Assembly: GCA_018222765.1 (NCBI GenBank)
Contig: JAAEZT010000005.1
Span: 108,984 to 172,983 of the forward strand
DNA from: a bacterium
Lineage (GTDB): Bacteria > Verrucomicrobiota > Verrucomicrobiia > Verrucomicrobiales > Akkermansiaceae
Reading direction: 5' to 3'
Length of the DNA: 64,000 nucleotides
Made by a program: the position numbers and the translations under genes. Shown here one piece after another: positions 43,862-53,061 of the stretch. How positions within the stretch are numbered: the first letter of the stretch is position 1; the number at the start of each line of letters is the position of its first letter. The notes beneath the pieces are model-generated. The model worked only from the letters and a program-made list of their open reading frames with translations. It was not told where the DNA came from and searched no databases.

Positions 43862-46800
43862 CTATTGCAATTCGATTCGCAGGCGTCCGAAGTTGTGGTC
43901 CTTGTCAGTCGCGGGGAAGGCTGAGCGCCAGGTTTCCAAAGTAACGCCTTCTTCTGCCGGGGCAGAGCGGACGAATACGCCATTGGTGGTCCAGCTGTTC
44001 AAATTGTCCGAGAACTCGACGAGGTAGTTTAAGTCAGCCGCTCCCGGACGATGGCGGAAGGTCAGGGTTAAGTAGTCTCTATCGACACCGCCGACATTGA
44101 TCGTTTCGATCTGTGCAGTCGGAAGATCGGCGCTGCTCGGAATCGTGTGGTCACTTGCCAGGGCGAATTCGAGAAGGTTGGGGATGTCATCGCCGTCTCC
44201 GTCGCCGAGATCATCGATAATGCCATTCGCGTCGCGCCAATCGCTGTAGTCCGTTCCAGCTTCATCCGAGCCGGGGGTGCCGCCAGTCGCCAAGCTGGCT
44301 CGCCAGTTTGTAGCGAGGTTGTGATCCGGTCCGGGGATGGAATCAGGGTCGATCAAGGTCAGGCTTGGACCGCTGCCATCAGCTGCAACTGGCCACGGAG
44401 CCTTGTCATCATATTCGTTAATATCGTGGATCGCGATTCCGGCTCCGAAGGAGAGTTTCAATTGTTCCCCGCCATTACTTAGGTTGTTTCCTTCGAACTC
44501 ACCTGCGATGGGCAAGCCCGTGCCGTAGCGAGCTTCAAAGGCCGCGATATTTTTCACGACCAGGACATACTCGCCAGCCCCGAGCGTCTCGACTGTGCTC
44601 CCGTCAAAGTCGAAATCGACACCCTTGGTAAATCGGACGCTGCGGAGATCGAGCGAGCTGCTGCCGACGTTTTTCAGTTCGATATATTCGTAGTCGTCTC
44701 GATTGGCGGAGACCGTGGCCTCCGGTCCGGTTGGCTCAGCCGGGTGATACATGATTTCGGTGAGGCGCAGGTGGTTGGTGAAGTTGGAAATGTCAGGTTG
44801 CGAAGCCGTGAACTCGATCGGTTGTGACCAGTGGCTCCATCGTCCCAGAGAATCCCTCATCTTGGTGCGTACGCGATAGAGGTTGCCGGGGCGCACGGCG
44901 ACGGGCGGGATGGTAACGGCGTATTCAGTGGCAGGGATGTCGCCGGACTCCCAGTCGGCTTCGATTTCGTATTTGCGTTCGAGGTAGTGATCGTAAGCCG
45001 GATCAGCAGGGTCGAATCGCGGGTCGTCGGGCAGGGTGACCTCGGCGATGCGCCATTGTTGGGCGGTGAAGGTGGCTCCGCCCGAGCCGCTAAAGGCCGA
45101 AGAGGTGAAGCTGAGTTCGCTGGTGGGGAATCCCGCGCCTCCCGTATACGTGATCGTTGGGCGAGTCGGGATATTCGCTTCGTCTGCATTCAGGTAGGTG
45201 GATGTCATAAACGACTCGCGGCCTGAGACATAAGATTTCAGCTTGGCGACCATTCCGGGAAAGCTGCCCGCTGGAGTTGTCGCGGCATTGTAAAAACGCC
45301 CGTGACCGGCTTTGGAGCCGTTGACTAGACCTGAGACTAGGATCGGGTTGTAATCCCACATCGCGCGGTCGGCATCGACCAATGAAGGTTGGCCGGGGGT
45401 GTGGACCCAGTGGGCGATCTCGTCGAGAAGCATCCCTTGTTGTTCGCTATTGTGAAGCAGGTCCTGCAAGTGTCGGACCTGATTGCGGTATCCGAGTTGG
45501 AACTCAGGGATGGCGAGGACGTCGTCCCGGAGAGGTCCACCGGGATCGTTACGATAGGGAGTAGTCCAAGTAAGATCGAGGTCCCAGTTGACCACCTGCC
45601 ACTTGTCAGTCTCCGGGTTGTGGAAGAAGAAATAATTTTTGCCGGCGTGGATGTCGTAGTCGTGCACCCAGGTGGCGCTGGCGCGGAAGTTATAGTAGCT
45701 GTCCAAGTCGAGATGATCGTGCCACCATTGTGCGGTGGGCGAGCCGTTTCGGTAGCCGGCGATGAAATCATCAACGTCTCCGTTGGGCAGCGATGACTCG
45801 AGATACGATCCCTGATTGTTGGGCGGGTTTTGATTGTTGTTCCCTTCGATTTTCCAGAGGTAGCCATCGGGCAGATCGTGTTGTTTGGTGAATTGGCCGT
45901 CTAGTTGTTCGATCGCCATGTAGAGACCTTGGAAATCACTGTTGAATTGATCGGTGCCGTTTTCATCCGCGCTTTCGATGATGCGGAAATGGGCGTAGTT
46001 GGTCAGCGGGGCAGGAGTGCCGGCGAGGTTGTGGTTTTTAAAGCCAGCACCTTCGAATAAACCCTGTTCGCCGCGTTGGCCAAAGTTACCTTGGGTGATC
46101 AGAGCGGAGAAATTGAGCTTGTTCCACTCGGCCTTGTATTTTTTCCCCTGATCATCCCGCGCCGCAAATCGGTGGCCACGGTTGAAGTCGAATTTCCACA
46201 TGTTTTTCCCCATAGCGTATCTCCAAACACCGCCCCGTGCGCGGTAACGGATATGATCGTAAACCTTGCCCTCATAGACGAGAGCGCCATCCCAGAGGTA
46301 ATCACTTCCACCGTAGGTTCCGCTGGTCGAGCTCGGAATGTGCTGCGAATCTTCGTGGTCGCTTCTCGTTGTCAGTAGCTGGTAAACCGCAACTGGTTCC
46401 ATTGTTGAAAAATCGTAAGTGACCGAAGGTGAGACACCGGGGCGATCGCTCGCGGTCCAAGTTGGCATCGTTCCGTAGACGAAGTAAGCGAAGTTTGGAA
46501 CCGGGTCATCGGGGTAGGGCACCTGATGGTTGTTGGTTGCGGTGTCGGTGGCCTCGATGCGGAAGCGGATCATGCGACGATGCGTGTTGAGTGCAGCGGG
46601 GATCGTACCAGAGTAAATGTCATCGCCGGAAAATTCGTCGCCTCCGGTGCCGTTGTCGTTCAGTGTCAGGCTGGTCCAATCCGAATTGTAACGTGGGTCG
46701 TCGATGTCAATGTAGTCGCCGGGGTTCACCAGCTGGTAGCCGAGGCTGACGCTTTCCACGCCATCGGGGTCGGTGACCTTGGCGGTGATACGGACCTCTT

Positions 46801-49030
46801 CACCCGGCAGGATTGTCTTGTCTGCTTCCATGACGCGGCCGATGGGTGCATAGTCAACTTGGCGGATGCTTGGCGGTGCGTTCGATGCGAAGGTCGAATT
46901 TTGTAATCCCGGCGTAGGCGCGGCCGATCGCCAGGTGCCCCCGACTTCGTTGTCAAACCCGGGATTAATGAGTTGGATCGATGGGCTGACGTTACTGATG
47001 GAATCACCGACGGTGGGCCACGGGAATCCAAGTTTGTAATCAACTCTGTCGATCTCGTTACCATTTGAATCGCTCAAGGTGATCGTTTCGCCGCTATTCT
47101 TCAGACTTCCCGACCACGGACCGAGGCTTCCAGCCTGTCCGAATTTCGACTGTGCCGTGGCCGGGTCTTCGGCGATGACGAGGAAGCCATTTGCCGGGAT
47201 CGAGGCTCCTACCCCGAAGGTGTAACGGACGCCTCCCTCGAGCTCCCAGCCATTGAGGCTGACTGGTGAAGCACTGACATTAACCAATTCGATGAATTCG
47301 GCATTCACGGTTTTGTCGGCTTCATCGTAGTGGATTTCGTTGATCACGATGGTCGGTGGAATGTAGACCGGCGTGGTGAACGAGAGGGAAGGTGTGGTCC
47401 ATTGATCGCCGGCGGCATTAATGGCGAGCGCACGGAAGTAGTAGGTTGATTCGGACGCGAGGTTACCGACGAAGCGGCTGAAAGCGCCGCTCTGGCTTCC
47501 AATTTGCACGAATGATTCCCACGCGCCGGTGGAGTTGCCCCCGTCGGTGCGGCCGTAGTAAATGGTGACCGCCGGCGGATCAAAACCCACGTCGGTGACC
47601 TCGCCGCGCAAGACGGCGGAGATTCCGGTGACGCCAGTGGCGTTTTGAGTTGTGAGCTGCGCAAGCGTCACCTGGGGAGTGGTAAATGTGGCCGTTGAGG
47701 TTGCCCAAGCCGTTCCTCCGGAATTTACAGCACGAGCGCGGAAGTAGTATTGCGTGTTTGGAGTGAGTCCGGAAATAGGACTGCTCGCCGAGCCAGTTTG
47801 CAGGCCCAAGTCGAGTGAGCCAGTCCAGTTCCCGGGATTCGTGTCGCCGTCGCCCGTGCCATAGAAAAGAGTGACCACTGGCGGGTTGCCTCCGGTCACG
47901 GTAACATTGGCTCCGATTTCCGCGCTGGTGCCGAGAAGGTTTGTGGCAGCGATATTTTCGATCGCCGGAGGCAGGGCGAGGGTTTGAAAAGTTTGTGTTG
48001 GCGAGGCCCAGACTCCGGCGGCGGTGTTCTGAGCGAAGGCCCGGAAATAATAATCCTGGGCGGGGTTGAGACCATTTAGCACATGGTTGAAGGTTCCGGT
48101 ATTGGCGCCGAGGCTGATTGATTGATCCCAATTCGCCACAAGACCCCCGGCATCGGCATCGCCCCAGTAGAGGGTGATGTTCGGTATATCGGCACCGATG
48201 TCAGTGACCTCGCCGCCGATCGTTGCGCCGGAGGTCGTGATGCTTGAGGCTGGAGTGTTGATGACAGTCGGTTGGCCGACGATGAATGATTCTTTGAGTC
48301 GAATGCCATTGAGCGCGTAGCCTTTTGAGCCTCCGGCGGTGCCTGTGCCTACACCAGGCGTTGGGCCGGTGTATTGGCGCGACTCGACTTGAAATATTCC
48401 GTCGGCGCCAGGATCGATGTCGGTCCACTGCACAACGAAGCCCTGGTTGGCGAGATGGTTGGCGCCAGTCCAGATAGCCACCTCGTTGGCGGCCAAACCA
48501 GCGGTGACGATTCCAAGGCCCGAGCTGTGCGCGGCAGTGAACGCCTCTGCTCCTGTGATGCGCACGAGTGTCCATCGTTCGTTGTAATTTCCGCGACATG
48601 CCGTACCGGCAAACTCATACTTGCTGGCTGCATCCAATCCGGAAAAGGCATAGGTGAAGAAGTCGGTCCCATTGACCGCAAGACTGTGCGGGTTGCCACT
48701 GCTGAAATCGACGAAGCCGTTGAAGATATCATCGGCATCAGTTCCCACCGAGGGAACAGCCGTGGAACTTTCATAATTCACGCCAGATTGGGTCACAGTG
48801 AGAGTGGCCGAGGTGTTCGCGCCGGTATCGATGTCCTTCATCAATCCGCTGCTGGTTGCATTGGGCGCATACAATGTCGTGTTGGGATGGGTGGCCGGTC
48901 CAGAGGCAATGTCGTTGTAGGCACTGAACTCCGCCAAAGCAACCGGCACACACGAGGCCAGCAAAAGGCTGACGCGGAAGATTCCGGTGATACCCAACGA
49001 AGTGGCGAGGGGAATGTACGAGGACCTCAT
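43862..49030 (-). CDS. Giant exported lamin-tail / CotH-kinase protein with fibronectin-like repeats
   Basis: A 1722-residue exported protein with a signal peptide (about 1-33, ends near ALA). Order: an N-terminal beta domain (about 35-255); three fibronectin-like repeats (about 255-555), each with a YYFRA(R/F) strand; a lamin-tail domain at about 562-690 (INEIHYDEAD); a CotH kinase-like domain (about 850-1300); a second lamin-tail domain at about 1420-1560 (LTEIMYHPAEP). CotH residues seen are IRYRARGGVW, HDYDIHAGKNYFF (about 1123) and VVNWDLDLTW (about 1146). An acidic stretch (GDGDGDDIPNLLEFAL) precedes the last module (NYLVEFSDNLNSW). It faces the other CotH gene. Kinase activity and target are inference. 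Confidence 0.84.
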   Translation of the reverse strand: MRSSYIPLATSLGITGIFRVSLLLASCVPVALAEFSAYNDIASGPATHPNTTLYAPNATSSGLMKDIDTGANTSATLTVTQSGVNYESSTAVPSVGTDADDIFNGFVDFSSGNPHSLAVNGTDFFTYAFSGLDAASKYEFAGTACRGNYNERWTLVRITGAEAFTAAHSSGLGIVTAGLAANEVAIWTGANHLANQGFVVQWTDIDPGADGIFQVESRQYTGPTPGVGTGTAGGSKGYALNGIRLKESFIVGQPTVINTPASSITTSGATIGGEVTDIGADIPNITLYWGDADAGGLVANWDQSISLGANTGTFNHVLNGLNPAQDYYFRAFAQNTAAGVWASPTQTFQTLALPPAIENIAATNLLGTSAEIGANVTVTGGNPPVVTLFYGTGDGDTNPGNWTGSLDLGLQTGSASSPISGLTPNTQYYFRARAVNSGGTAWATSTATFTTPQVTLAQLTTQNATGVTGISAVLRGEVTDVGFDPPAVTIYYGRTDGGNSTGAWESFVQIGSQSGAFSRFVGNLASESTYYFRALAINAAGDQWTTPSLSFTTPVYIPPTIVINEIHYDEADKTVNAEFIELVNVSASPVSLNGWELEGGVRYTFGVGASIPANGFLVIAEDPATAQSKFGQAGSLGPWSGSLKNSGETITLSDSNGNEIDRVDYKLGFPWPTVGDSISNVSPSIQLINPGFDNEVGGTWRSAAPTPGLQNSTFASNAPPSIRQVDYAPIGRVMEADKTILPGEEVRITAKVTDPDGVESVSLGYQLVNPGDYIDIDDPRYNSDWTSLTLNDNGTGGDEFSGDDIYSGTIPAALNTHRRMIRFRIEATDTATNNHQVPYPDDPVPNFAYFVYGTMPTWTASDRPGVSPSVTYDFSTMEPVAVYQLLTTRSDHEDSQHIPSSTSGTYGGSDYLWDGALVYEGKVYDHIRYRARGGVWRYAMGKNMWKFDFNRGHRFAARDDQGKKYKAEWNKLNFSALITQGNFGQRGEQGLFEGAGFKNHNLAGTPAPLTNYAHFRIIESADENGTDQFNSDFQGLYMAIEQLDGQFTKQHDLPDGYLWKIEGNNNQNPPNNQGSYLESSLPNGDVDDFIAGYRNGSPTAQWWHDHLDLDSYYNFRASATWVHDYDIHAGKNYFFFHNPETDKWQVVNWDLDLTWTTPYRNDPGGPLRDDVLAIPEFQLGYRNQVRHLQDLLHNSEQQGMLLDEIAHWVHTPGQPSLVDADRAMWDYNPILVSGLVNGSKAGHGRFYNAATTPAGSFPGMVAKLKSYVSGRESFMTSTYLNADEANIPTRPTITYTGGAGFPTSELSFTSSAFSGSGGATFTAQQWRIAEVTLPDDPRFDPADPAYDHYLERKYEIEADWESGDIPATEYAVTIPPVAVRPGNLYRVRTKMRDSLGRWSHWSQPIEFTASQPDISNFTNHLRLTEIMYHPAEPTGPEATVSANRDDYEYIELKNVGSSSLDLRSVRFTKGVDFDFDGSTVETLGAGEYVLVVKNIAAFEARYGTGLPIAGEFEGNNLSNGGEQLKLSFGAGIAIHDINEYDDKAPWPVAADGSGPSLTLIDPDSIPGPDHNLATNWRASLATGGTPGSDEAGTDYSDWRDANGIIDDLGDGDGDDIPNLLEFALASDHTIPSSADLPTAQIETINVGGVDRDYLTLTFRHRPGAADLNYLVEFSDNLNSWTTNGVFVRSAPAEEGVTLETWRSAFPATDKDHNFGRLRIELQ

Positions 49031-49242
49031 TGGGGAAACCTACGGAGCGCTTCAGCTTCCGTCGATCAACAACTCCAGTTCTATGAACTACCCGTGAATC
49101 GCTCTTTGGATTTTTCGGATGACGCTTTTTGTGGTGTCGTTCAAGCTTGCCACTGTGTGATGCGAACGGGTGGGAAGGAACCTTTGTATGAACTGGCTAC
49201 TTGCTTCGGGGTCCACCCTTGAACTTCAGCCGCAAATGAATA

Positions 49243-49275
49243 ACAGCCAGCCACGAAAAGGGGGTGGCTGTTTTT
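49243..49275. terminator. Probable terminator downstream of the small membrane protein gene
   Basis: A stem of 6-7 bp (agccac / gtggct, or the nested acagcca / tggctgt) with an 8-base or larger loop. A run of T follows it on the + strand and a T-rich stretch (gttattcattt) follows it leftward. It sits just past the end of the leftward gene at 49292, so the leftward reading is the useful one. Confidence 0.5.
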
Positions 49276-49291
49276 AAAGAATGAGTTCTGG

Positions 49292-49861
49292 TTACGCCGC
49301 TGGTGGCGCGGGGTTTGCATTCTTCGAATCAAAGTATTTGACCAGTCCGATGATCCCAAGAATCAGGGCGAGCAAGGCGCAGACTCCAAAGGCGGCAAAG
49401 GCTCCAACGCCCTTGCCCAGCATCGACATTACCGCTGAGGAATCGATGCCGGATACATTGAGAGTTTGTCCGTCTGCGACACCCGTAGCTTTGACCTGAT
49501 AGGTGCTACCTTTGGCGACGCTGAAGGTTGCGACCAGATGCTGGTTCCCCATCGAGCTGGTAGTCCCGAAGGTGGTGGCCACTGATGTTTCGCCGGATGC
49601 TGCATCAGTGAATTCAATTTTAACTGTATCGGCAGCTGGTGCACTGTCGCTGGTGAGCCAGACTGTCACTTCTTCGTCTGTTTCCGCGGTGTAATCCAGC
49701 GAAGCGGGTGTCACGAAGGATTCGCCTTCATTGATGTTCTTGATAAATTCTTTTCCGGTGGAAGCCGCGCTTGCGACGAGGATCCCAGCGATGATTCCGC
49801 CGATGACGAGGAGGGCCAGCGCAATGATGAGAAATCCGCAGCCGTTTTTCTTAGTTGCCAT
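49292..49861 (-). CDS. Two-helix membrane protein with extracytoplasmic beta domain
   Basis: A 189-residue protein. The N-terminus is a short basic stretch and a helix (about 10-33, FLIIALALLVIGGIIAGILV). A 95-residue, Thr- and Ser-rich region with beta character follows (about 40-140). A second helix (about 150-174) and an Ala/Pro tail end the chain. I do not recognise the family. The middle region recalls beta-sandwich domains that sense or bind outside the membrane. It lies just upstream of the giant CotH gene on the same strand, with a probable terminator between, and is divergent from the second DUF1549 gene. Confidence 0.72.
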   Translation of the reverse strand: MATKKNGCGFLIIALALLVIGGIIAGILVASAASTGKEFIKNINEGESFVTPASLDYTAETDEEVTVWLTSDSAPAADTVKIEFTDAASGETSVATTFGTTSSMGNQHLVATFSVAKGSTYQVKATGVADGQTLNVSGIDSSAVMSMLGKGVGAFAAFGVCALLALILGIIGLVKYFDSKNANPAPPAA

Positions 49862-50258
49862 AATCGTTAATTGGTTTTGGGGCTGTTTTTGTTTAATTGT
49901 CCAGGCGCTTGGAGGTCTGAATTTGTCTGGAGAGCTGATTTTGGATGGCCCTCAGAGAGCCTTATGAAGAAGGGGATGGAATGGTGCATCAAGACCGTAG
50001 ATCTCATTCCTCTGATGCCAAGGATTGTTTTGGTGTGCTTATTCCTATGACCGGCTCCCCGGACTGCCGGACAGGCGATCCCATAAAATGTGCGTGGCAG
50101 ACCAATCCAATGGCAAATTTGGGCTGAACACACATGGAGCTGATCCGACAGCATATGGGCAGGAATTGGCTGATATTAAGAACTGGGGAATCTTAAAGAC
50201 ATCTGAAATAGACTGGATGACTCGAACGTAGAAAACGTCGCCTGTATACCTGATTCAC
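49862..50258. other. Divergent intergenic region, no gene supported
   Basis: 397 bases between the leftward membrane protein gene and the rightward cytochrome/DUF1549 gene. Short frames exist in it but none has a signal peptide, a family motif or convincing composition. A ctcgaac element near 50221-50227 recalls a tRNA T-loop read backward, but no tRNA arms surround it. Promoters for both flanking genes must lie here; I could not pick out reliable -35 and -10 boxes. Confidence 0.5.
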
Positions 50259-53060
50259 GTGTTGTTATCGAAGTTTCGCATTCAGACCCTCGCCTTGTTG
50301 TTCACAAGCGGGGTTTCCGTGTCGGCAGTAGAGGAGAATTTTGACTTTTTCGAGTCCAGAATTCGTCCTGTTTTAGTCAATAAATGCTACGAATGTCACT
50401 CGGTGGAGGCCGCCAATCGCGGGAAACAAAAAGGCGGGCTTCTTCTCGATACCAGGGAGGGGATTCGAAAGGGCGGCGATACGGGACCAGCGGTCGTGCC
50501 GGGGGATGTTTCGGCGAGTCTTTTACTGAAGGCGCTCCGTCAGGAGGAATTGGAAATGCCGCCCAAGGGGAAGCTTCCGGATGAAATCATCGCAGACTTC
50601 ACCAAATGGATTGAATCGGGGGCTGCTGATCCCCGGGAGCATGCGTCGACTGAACTCAAGAGCACGACAATCGATGCCTCGAATCACTGGGCTTTTAAGG
50701 CTCCGAAAATGTCGAGCCTTCCCAAGGTGAAGAATTCAAAGTGGGCCAAGTCGGAAATTGATCAATTTATTTTACACCAGTTGGAAGCGCAGGATCTGAG
50801 TCCCGTTGCTTCGGCTTCTCCCCGGGTTTTGGTTCGGCGGATCTACTTTAACCTATTGGGCTTGCCTCCCACGCCCGACCAGGTTGACGAATTTCTTAAA
50901 GCTTCCGAAAAAGATCATGATGCCGCCCTAGCGAAGTTGGTGGATTCTCTTTTGGAGTCTCCTCACTATGGCGAGCGATGGGGGAGGCATTGGCTCGATG
51001 TTGCCCGGTATGCCGAAGATCAGGCTCATACTTTTGGGGTGAAGAAGCGGGCAAACGCTCACCAATATCGTGATTGGGTGATCCGGATGTTGAACGAAGA
51101 TCTCTCCTTCGACCAGTTCGTCAAATATCAGTTGGCGGGCGACTTGATGGAGGACGAGTCGGAAGACCGTTTCCGAAAGTATTCCGGCCTGGGCTTCCTT
51201 GGGTTGGGCGCGCAGTACTATAAGAACTCAGACAAGGCCCAAGCCGAAGCGGATGAGCTTGATGACACCATCGATACTCTCACCCGAGGATTTCTTGGTC
51301 TAACTGTTTCGTGTGCGCGATGTCACGATCACAAGTTCGACCCCATCCCAACCAAGGACTACTACGCTTTGGCTGGAATTTTTAATGGTCGCCGATATAC
51401 GGAGATTCCCTTGGCCGCAGAGGACGCGGTGAAGGCATACAACGAGGAACAAAAATTCATTAAGGACCTGGAGTCGAAATACCGCAGTGAATTAAGAGTA
51501 ATGGGTAAGAACCAGGGTCGGGGAAAACTAAATCAAGTGAGTCGGTATCTTCAGGAAGGTTGGAGAATGAATGTTCTGAAATCTGAGGGGGTTCGTTTTT
51601 CAGATGAAGAGTATGCCAAAAAGAGAGGGCTTCATCCTCACTTTGCCAAACGTTTCCGCGATGTTATGGCGGTGAATCGAAAGAGCGATCTTTCGAAGCG
51701 ATTGCCGGAGCTTGAGGGATGGCATGAGCACGAAGTGAAGTTTGACGAGAAGCCGACCATTGAATCGCTCAAAGTTCCAGAAGAAATCGTGAAGCTGGCT
51801 GAGCAATTGCATTCAAAGGTAATCAAGGCGGCAGAAGCGTTTTCTAAAATCGAAGTCGAGAAGGCCGGGGAGTTGGCGAAAGCCCGAAATGAGGAGGATC
51901 GACTCAATAAGGTGATGAGCAAGATGGAAAATGACCAAAAGCGTCTGCTCAAAAATATTTGGTATGACGGACACGCTCCTTTTTATGCCTCCGATAATGA
52001 CGTTTATAATAAGTTCCTGAACGAGGAGCAGAAGAAGAAGGCAGATTCAAAGAAGGGGGAATTTGAGGGACTTCGTAAAAATGGCCTGCCAAAGTATCCC
52101 GTGGCTCATGCAATCCAGGGGGGAGGGAAGGCGATGCAGGTATACATCCGTGGCAACCCTGCGAATAAGGGAGACTGGGTCGCCCGAGGATCTCTTGAGA
52201 TTCTCAATGATGGGCCGCGGCCGACTGATCCGGAGGAAGCTAAAAAGCTTTCCTACACCCGTCTCGACCTTGCTGAAGCAATTGCTTCTCCGGAAAATCC
52301 ACTCACCGCCAGGGTAATCGTAAATCGGGTTTGGCAGTGGCATTTTGGAAGAGGACTCGTTTCCACTTCAAGTAACTTTGGGCTTCTGGGCGAAGCCCCG
52401 ACTCATCCGGAATTGCTCGACTGGCTGACAATAAAGTTCATTGAGAACGGTTGGTCTCTGAAATGGTTGCATCGTGAGATTTTGAGATCGGCAACCTATC
52501 AACTTTCCAGCGAACGAGATTCCCGGAACGAAGAACTGGATGGTGATAATCGTTATCGCTGGAAGTTTGATCGACGTCGCCTTGAAGTCGAAGCTTGGCG
52601 GGATGCCTTGCTCGCGATTTCCGGCAAGCTTGATCCGGAAATGGGAGGTCCAACTTTCGACCTCAAGAACAACAACACTCGCCGAACAGTCTACGCGAGC
52701 ATTAGCCGCCATCAGCTCGACGGGATGTTGCGAATCTTTGATTTCCCCGATGCCAATGTCTCCGCAGCGACGCGCACCGAGACGACGGTGCCTCAGCAAC
52801 AACTTTTCGTTCTCAATAGTGACTTCATCATCGAGCAGGCCAAAGCCTTTGCGAAGCAGGTCACGCAGAAGCACGATGATGTCGTGAAGCAGGTGGAACA
52901 CGCTTATCAAGTTGCCTTCGGACGTTCTCCTTCGGAGGCGGAATTAAAGGTGGCGCAATCCTACCTTCAGGCTGAGAGGGAAAAGGACGACAAACTTTCC
53001 CGTTGGGAGCAGTATTGTCAGGCGCTTCTCGCGAGCAATGAACTGATGTATCTCGACTAA
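50259..53060 (+). CDS. Planctomycete-type cytochrome + DUF1549 + DUF1553 protein
   Basis: A 933-residue exported protein starting at GTG 50259, with a signal peptide (about 1-23). The PSCyt1 domain has CYECH at residues 43-47 and EMPPKGKLP. DUF1549 follows (about 165-375; RRIYFNLLGLPPTPDQVDEF, HYGERWGRHWLDVARYA, and CARCHDHKFDPIPTKDYY near 352). A helical insert (about 375-620) precedes DUF1553 (about 670-930; VNRVWQWHFGRGLV, LHREILRSATYQ, PQQQLFVLNS). Two CxxCH sites imply heme c and a redox role in the periplasm, but no reaction has been assigned to my knowledge. The DUF1501 gene starts one base after the stop codon. Confidence 0.92.
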   Translation: MLLSKFRIQTLALLFTSGVSVSAVEENFDFFESRIRPVLVNKCYECHSVEAANRGKQKGGLLLDTREGIRKGGDTGPAVVPGDVSASLLLKALRQEELEMPPKGKLPDEIIADFTKWIESGAADPREHASTELKSTTIDASNHWAFKAPKMSSLPKVKNSKWAKSEIDQFILHQLEAQDLSPVASASPRVLVRRIYFNLLGLPPTPDQVDEFLKASEKDHDAALAKLVDSLLESPHYGERWGRHWLDVARYAEDQAHTFGVKKRANAHQYRDWVIRMLNEDLSFDQFVKYQLAGDLMEDESEDRFRKYSGLGFLGLGAQYYKNSDKAQAEADELDDTIDTLTRGFLGLTVSCARCHDHKFDPIPTKDYYALAGIFNGRRYTEIPLAAEDAVKAYNEEQKFIKDLESKYRSELRVMGKNQGRGKLNQVSRYLQEGWRMNVLKSEGVRFSDEEYAKKRGLHPHFAKRFRDVMAVNRKSDLSKRLPELEGWHEHEVKFDEKPTIESLKVPEEIVKLAEQLHSKVIKAAEAFSKIEVEKAGELAKARNEEDRLNKVMSKMENDQKRLLKNIWYDGHAPFYASDNDVYNKFLNEEQKKKADSKKGEFEGLRKNGLPKYPVAHAIQGGGKAMQVYIRGNPANKGDWVARGSLEILNDGPRPTDPEEAKKLSYTRLDLAEAIASPENPLTARVIVNRVWQWHFGRGLVSTSSNFGLLGEAPTHPELLDWLTIKFIENGWSLKWLHREILRSATYQLSSERDSRNEELDGDNRYRWKFDRRRLEVEAWRDALLAISGKLDPEMGGPTFDLKNNNTRRTVYASISRHQLDGMLRIFDFPDANVSAATRTETTVPQQQLFVLNSDFIIEQAKAFAKQVTQKHDDVVKQVEHAYQVAFGRSPSEAELKVAQSYLQAEREKDDKLSRWEQYCQALLASNELMYLD

Positions 53061-53061
53061 A

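Noticed and set aside
50205..50235. tRNA-like T-loop (ctcgaac read backward)
   Set aside because: The bases on each side do not pair as a T-stem, and no anticodon or acceptor arm is present.
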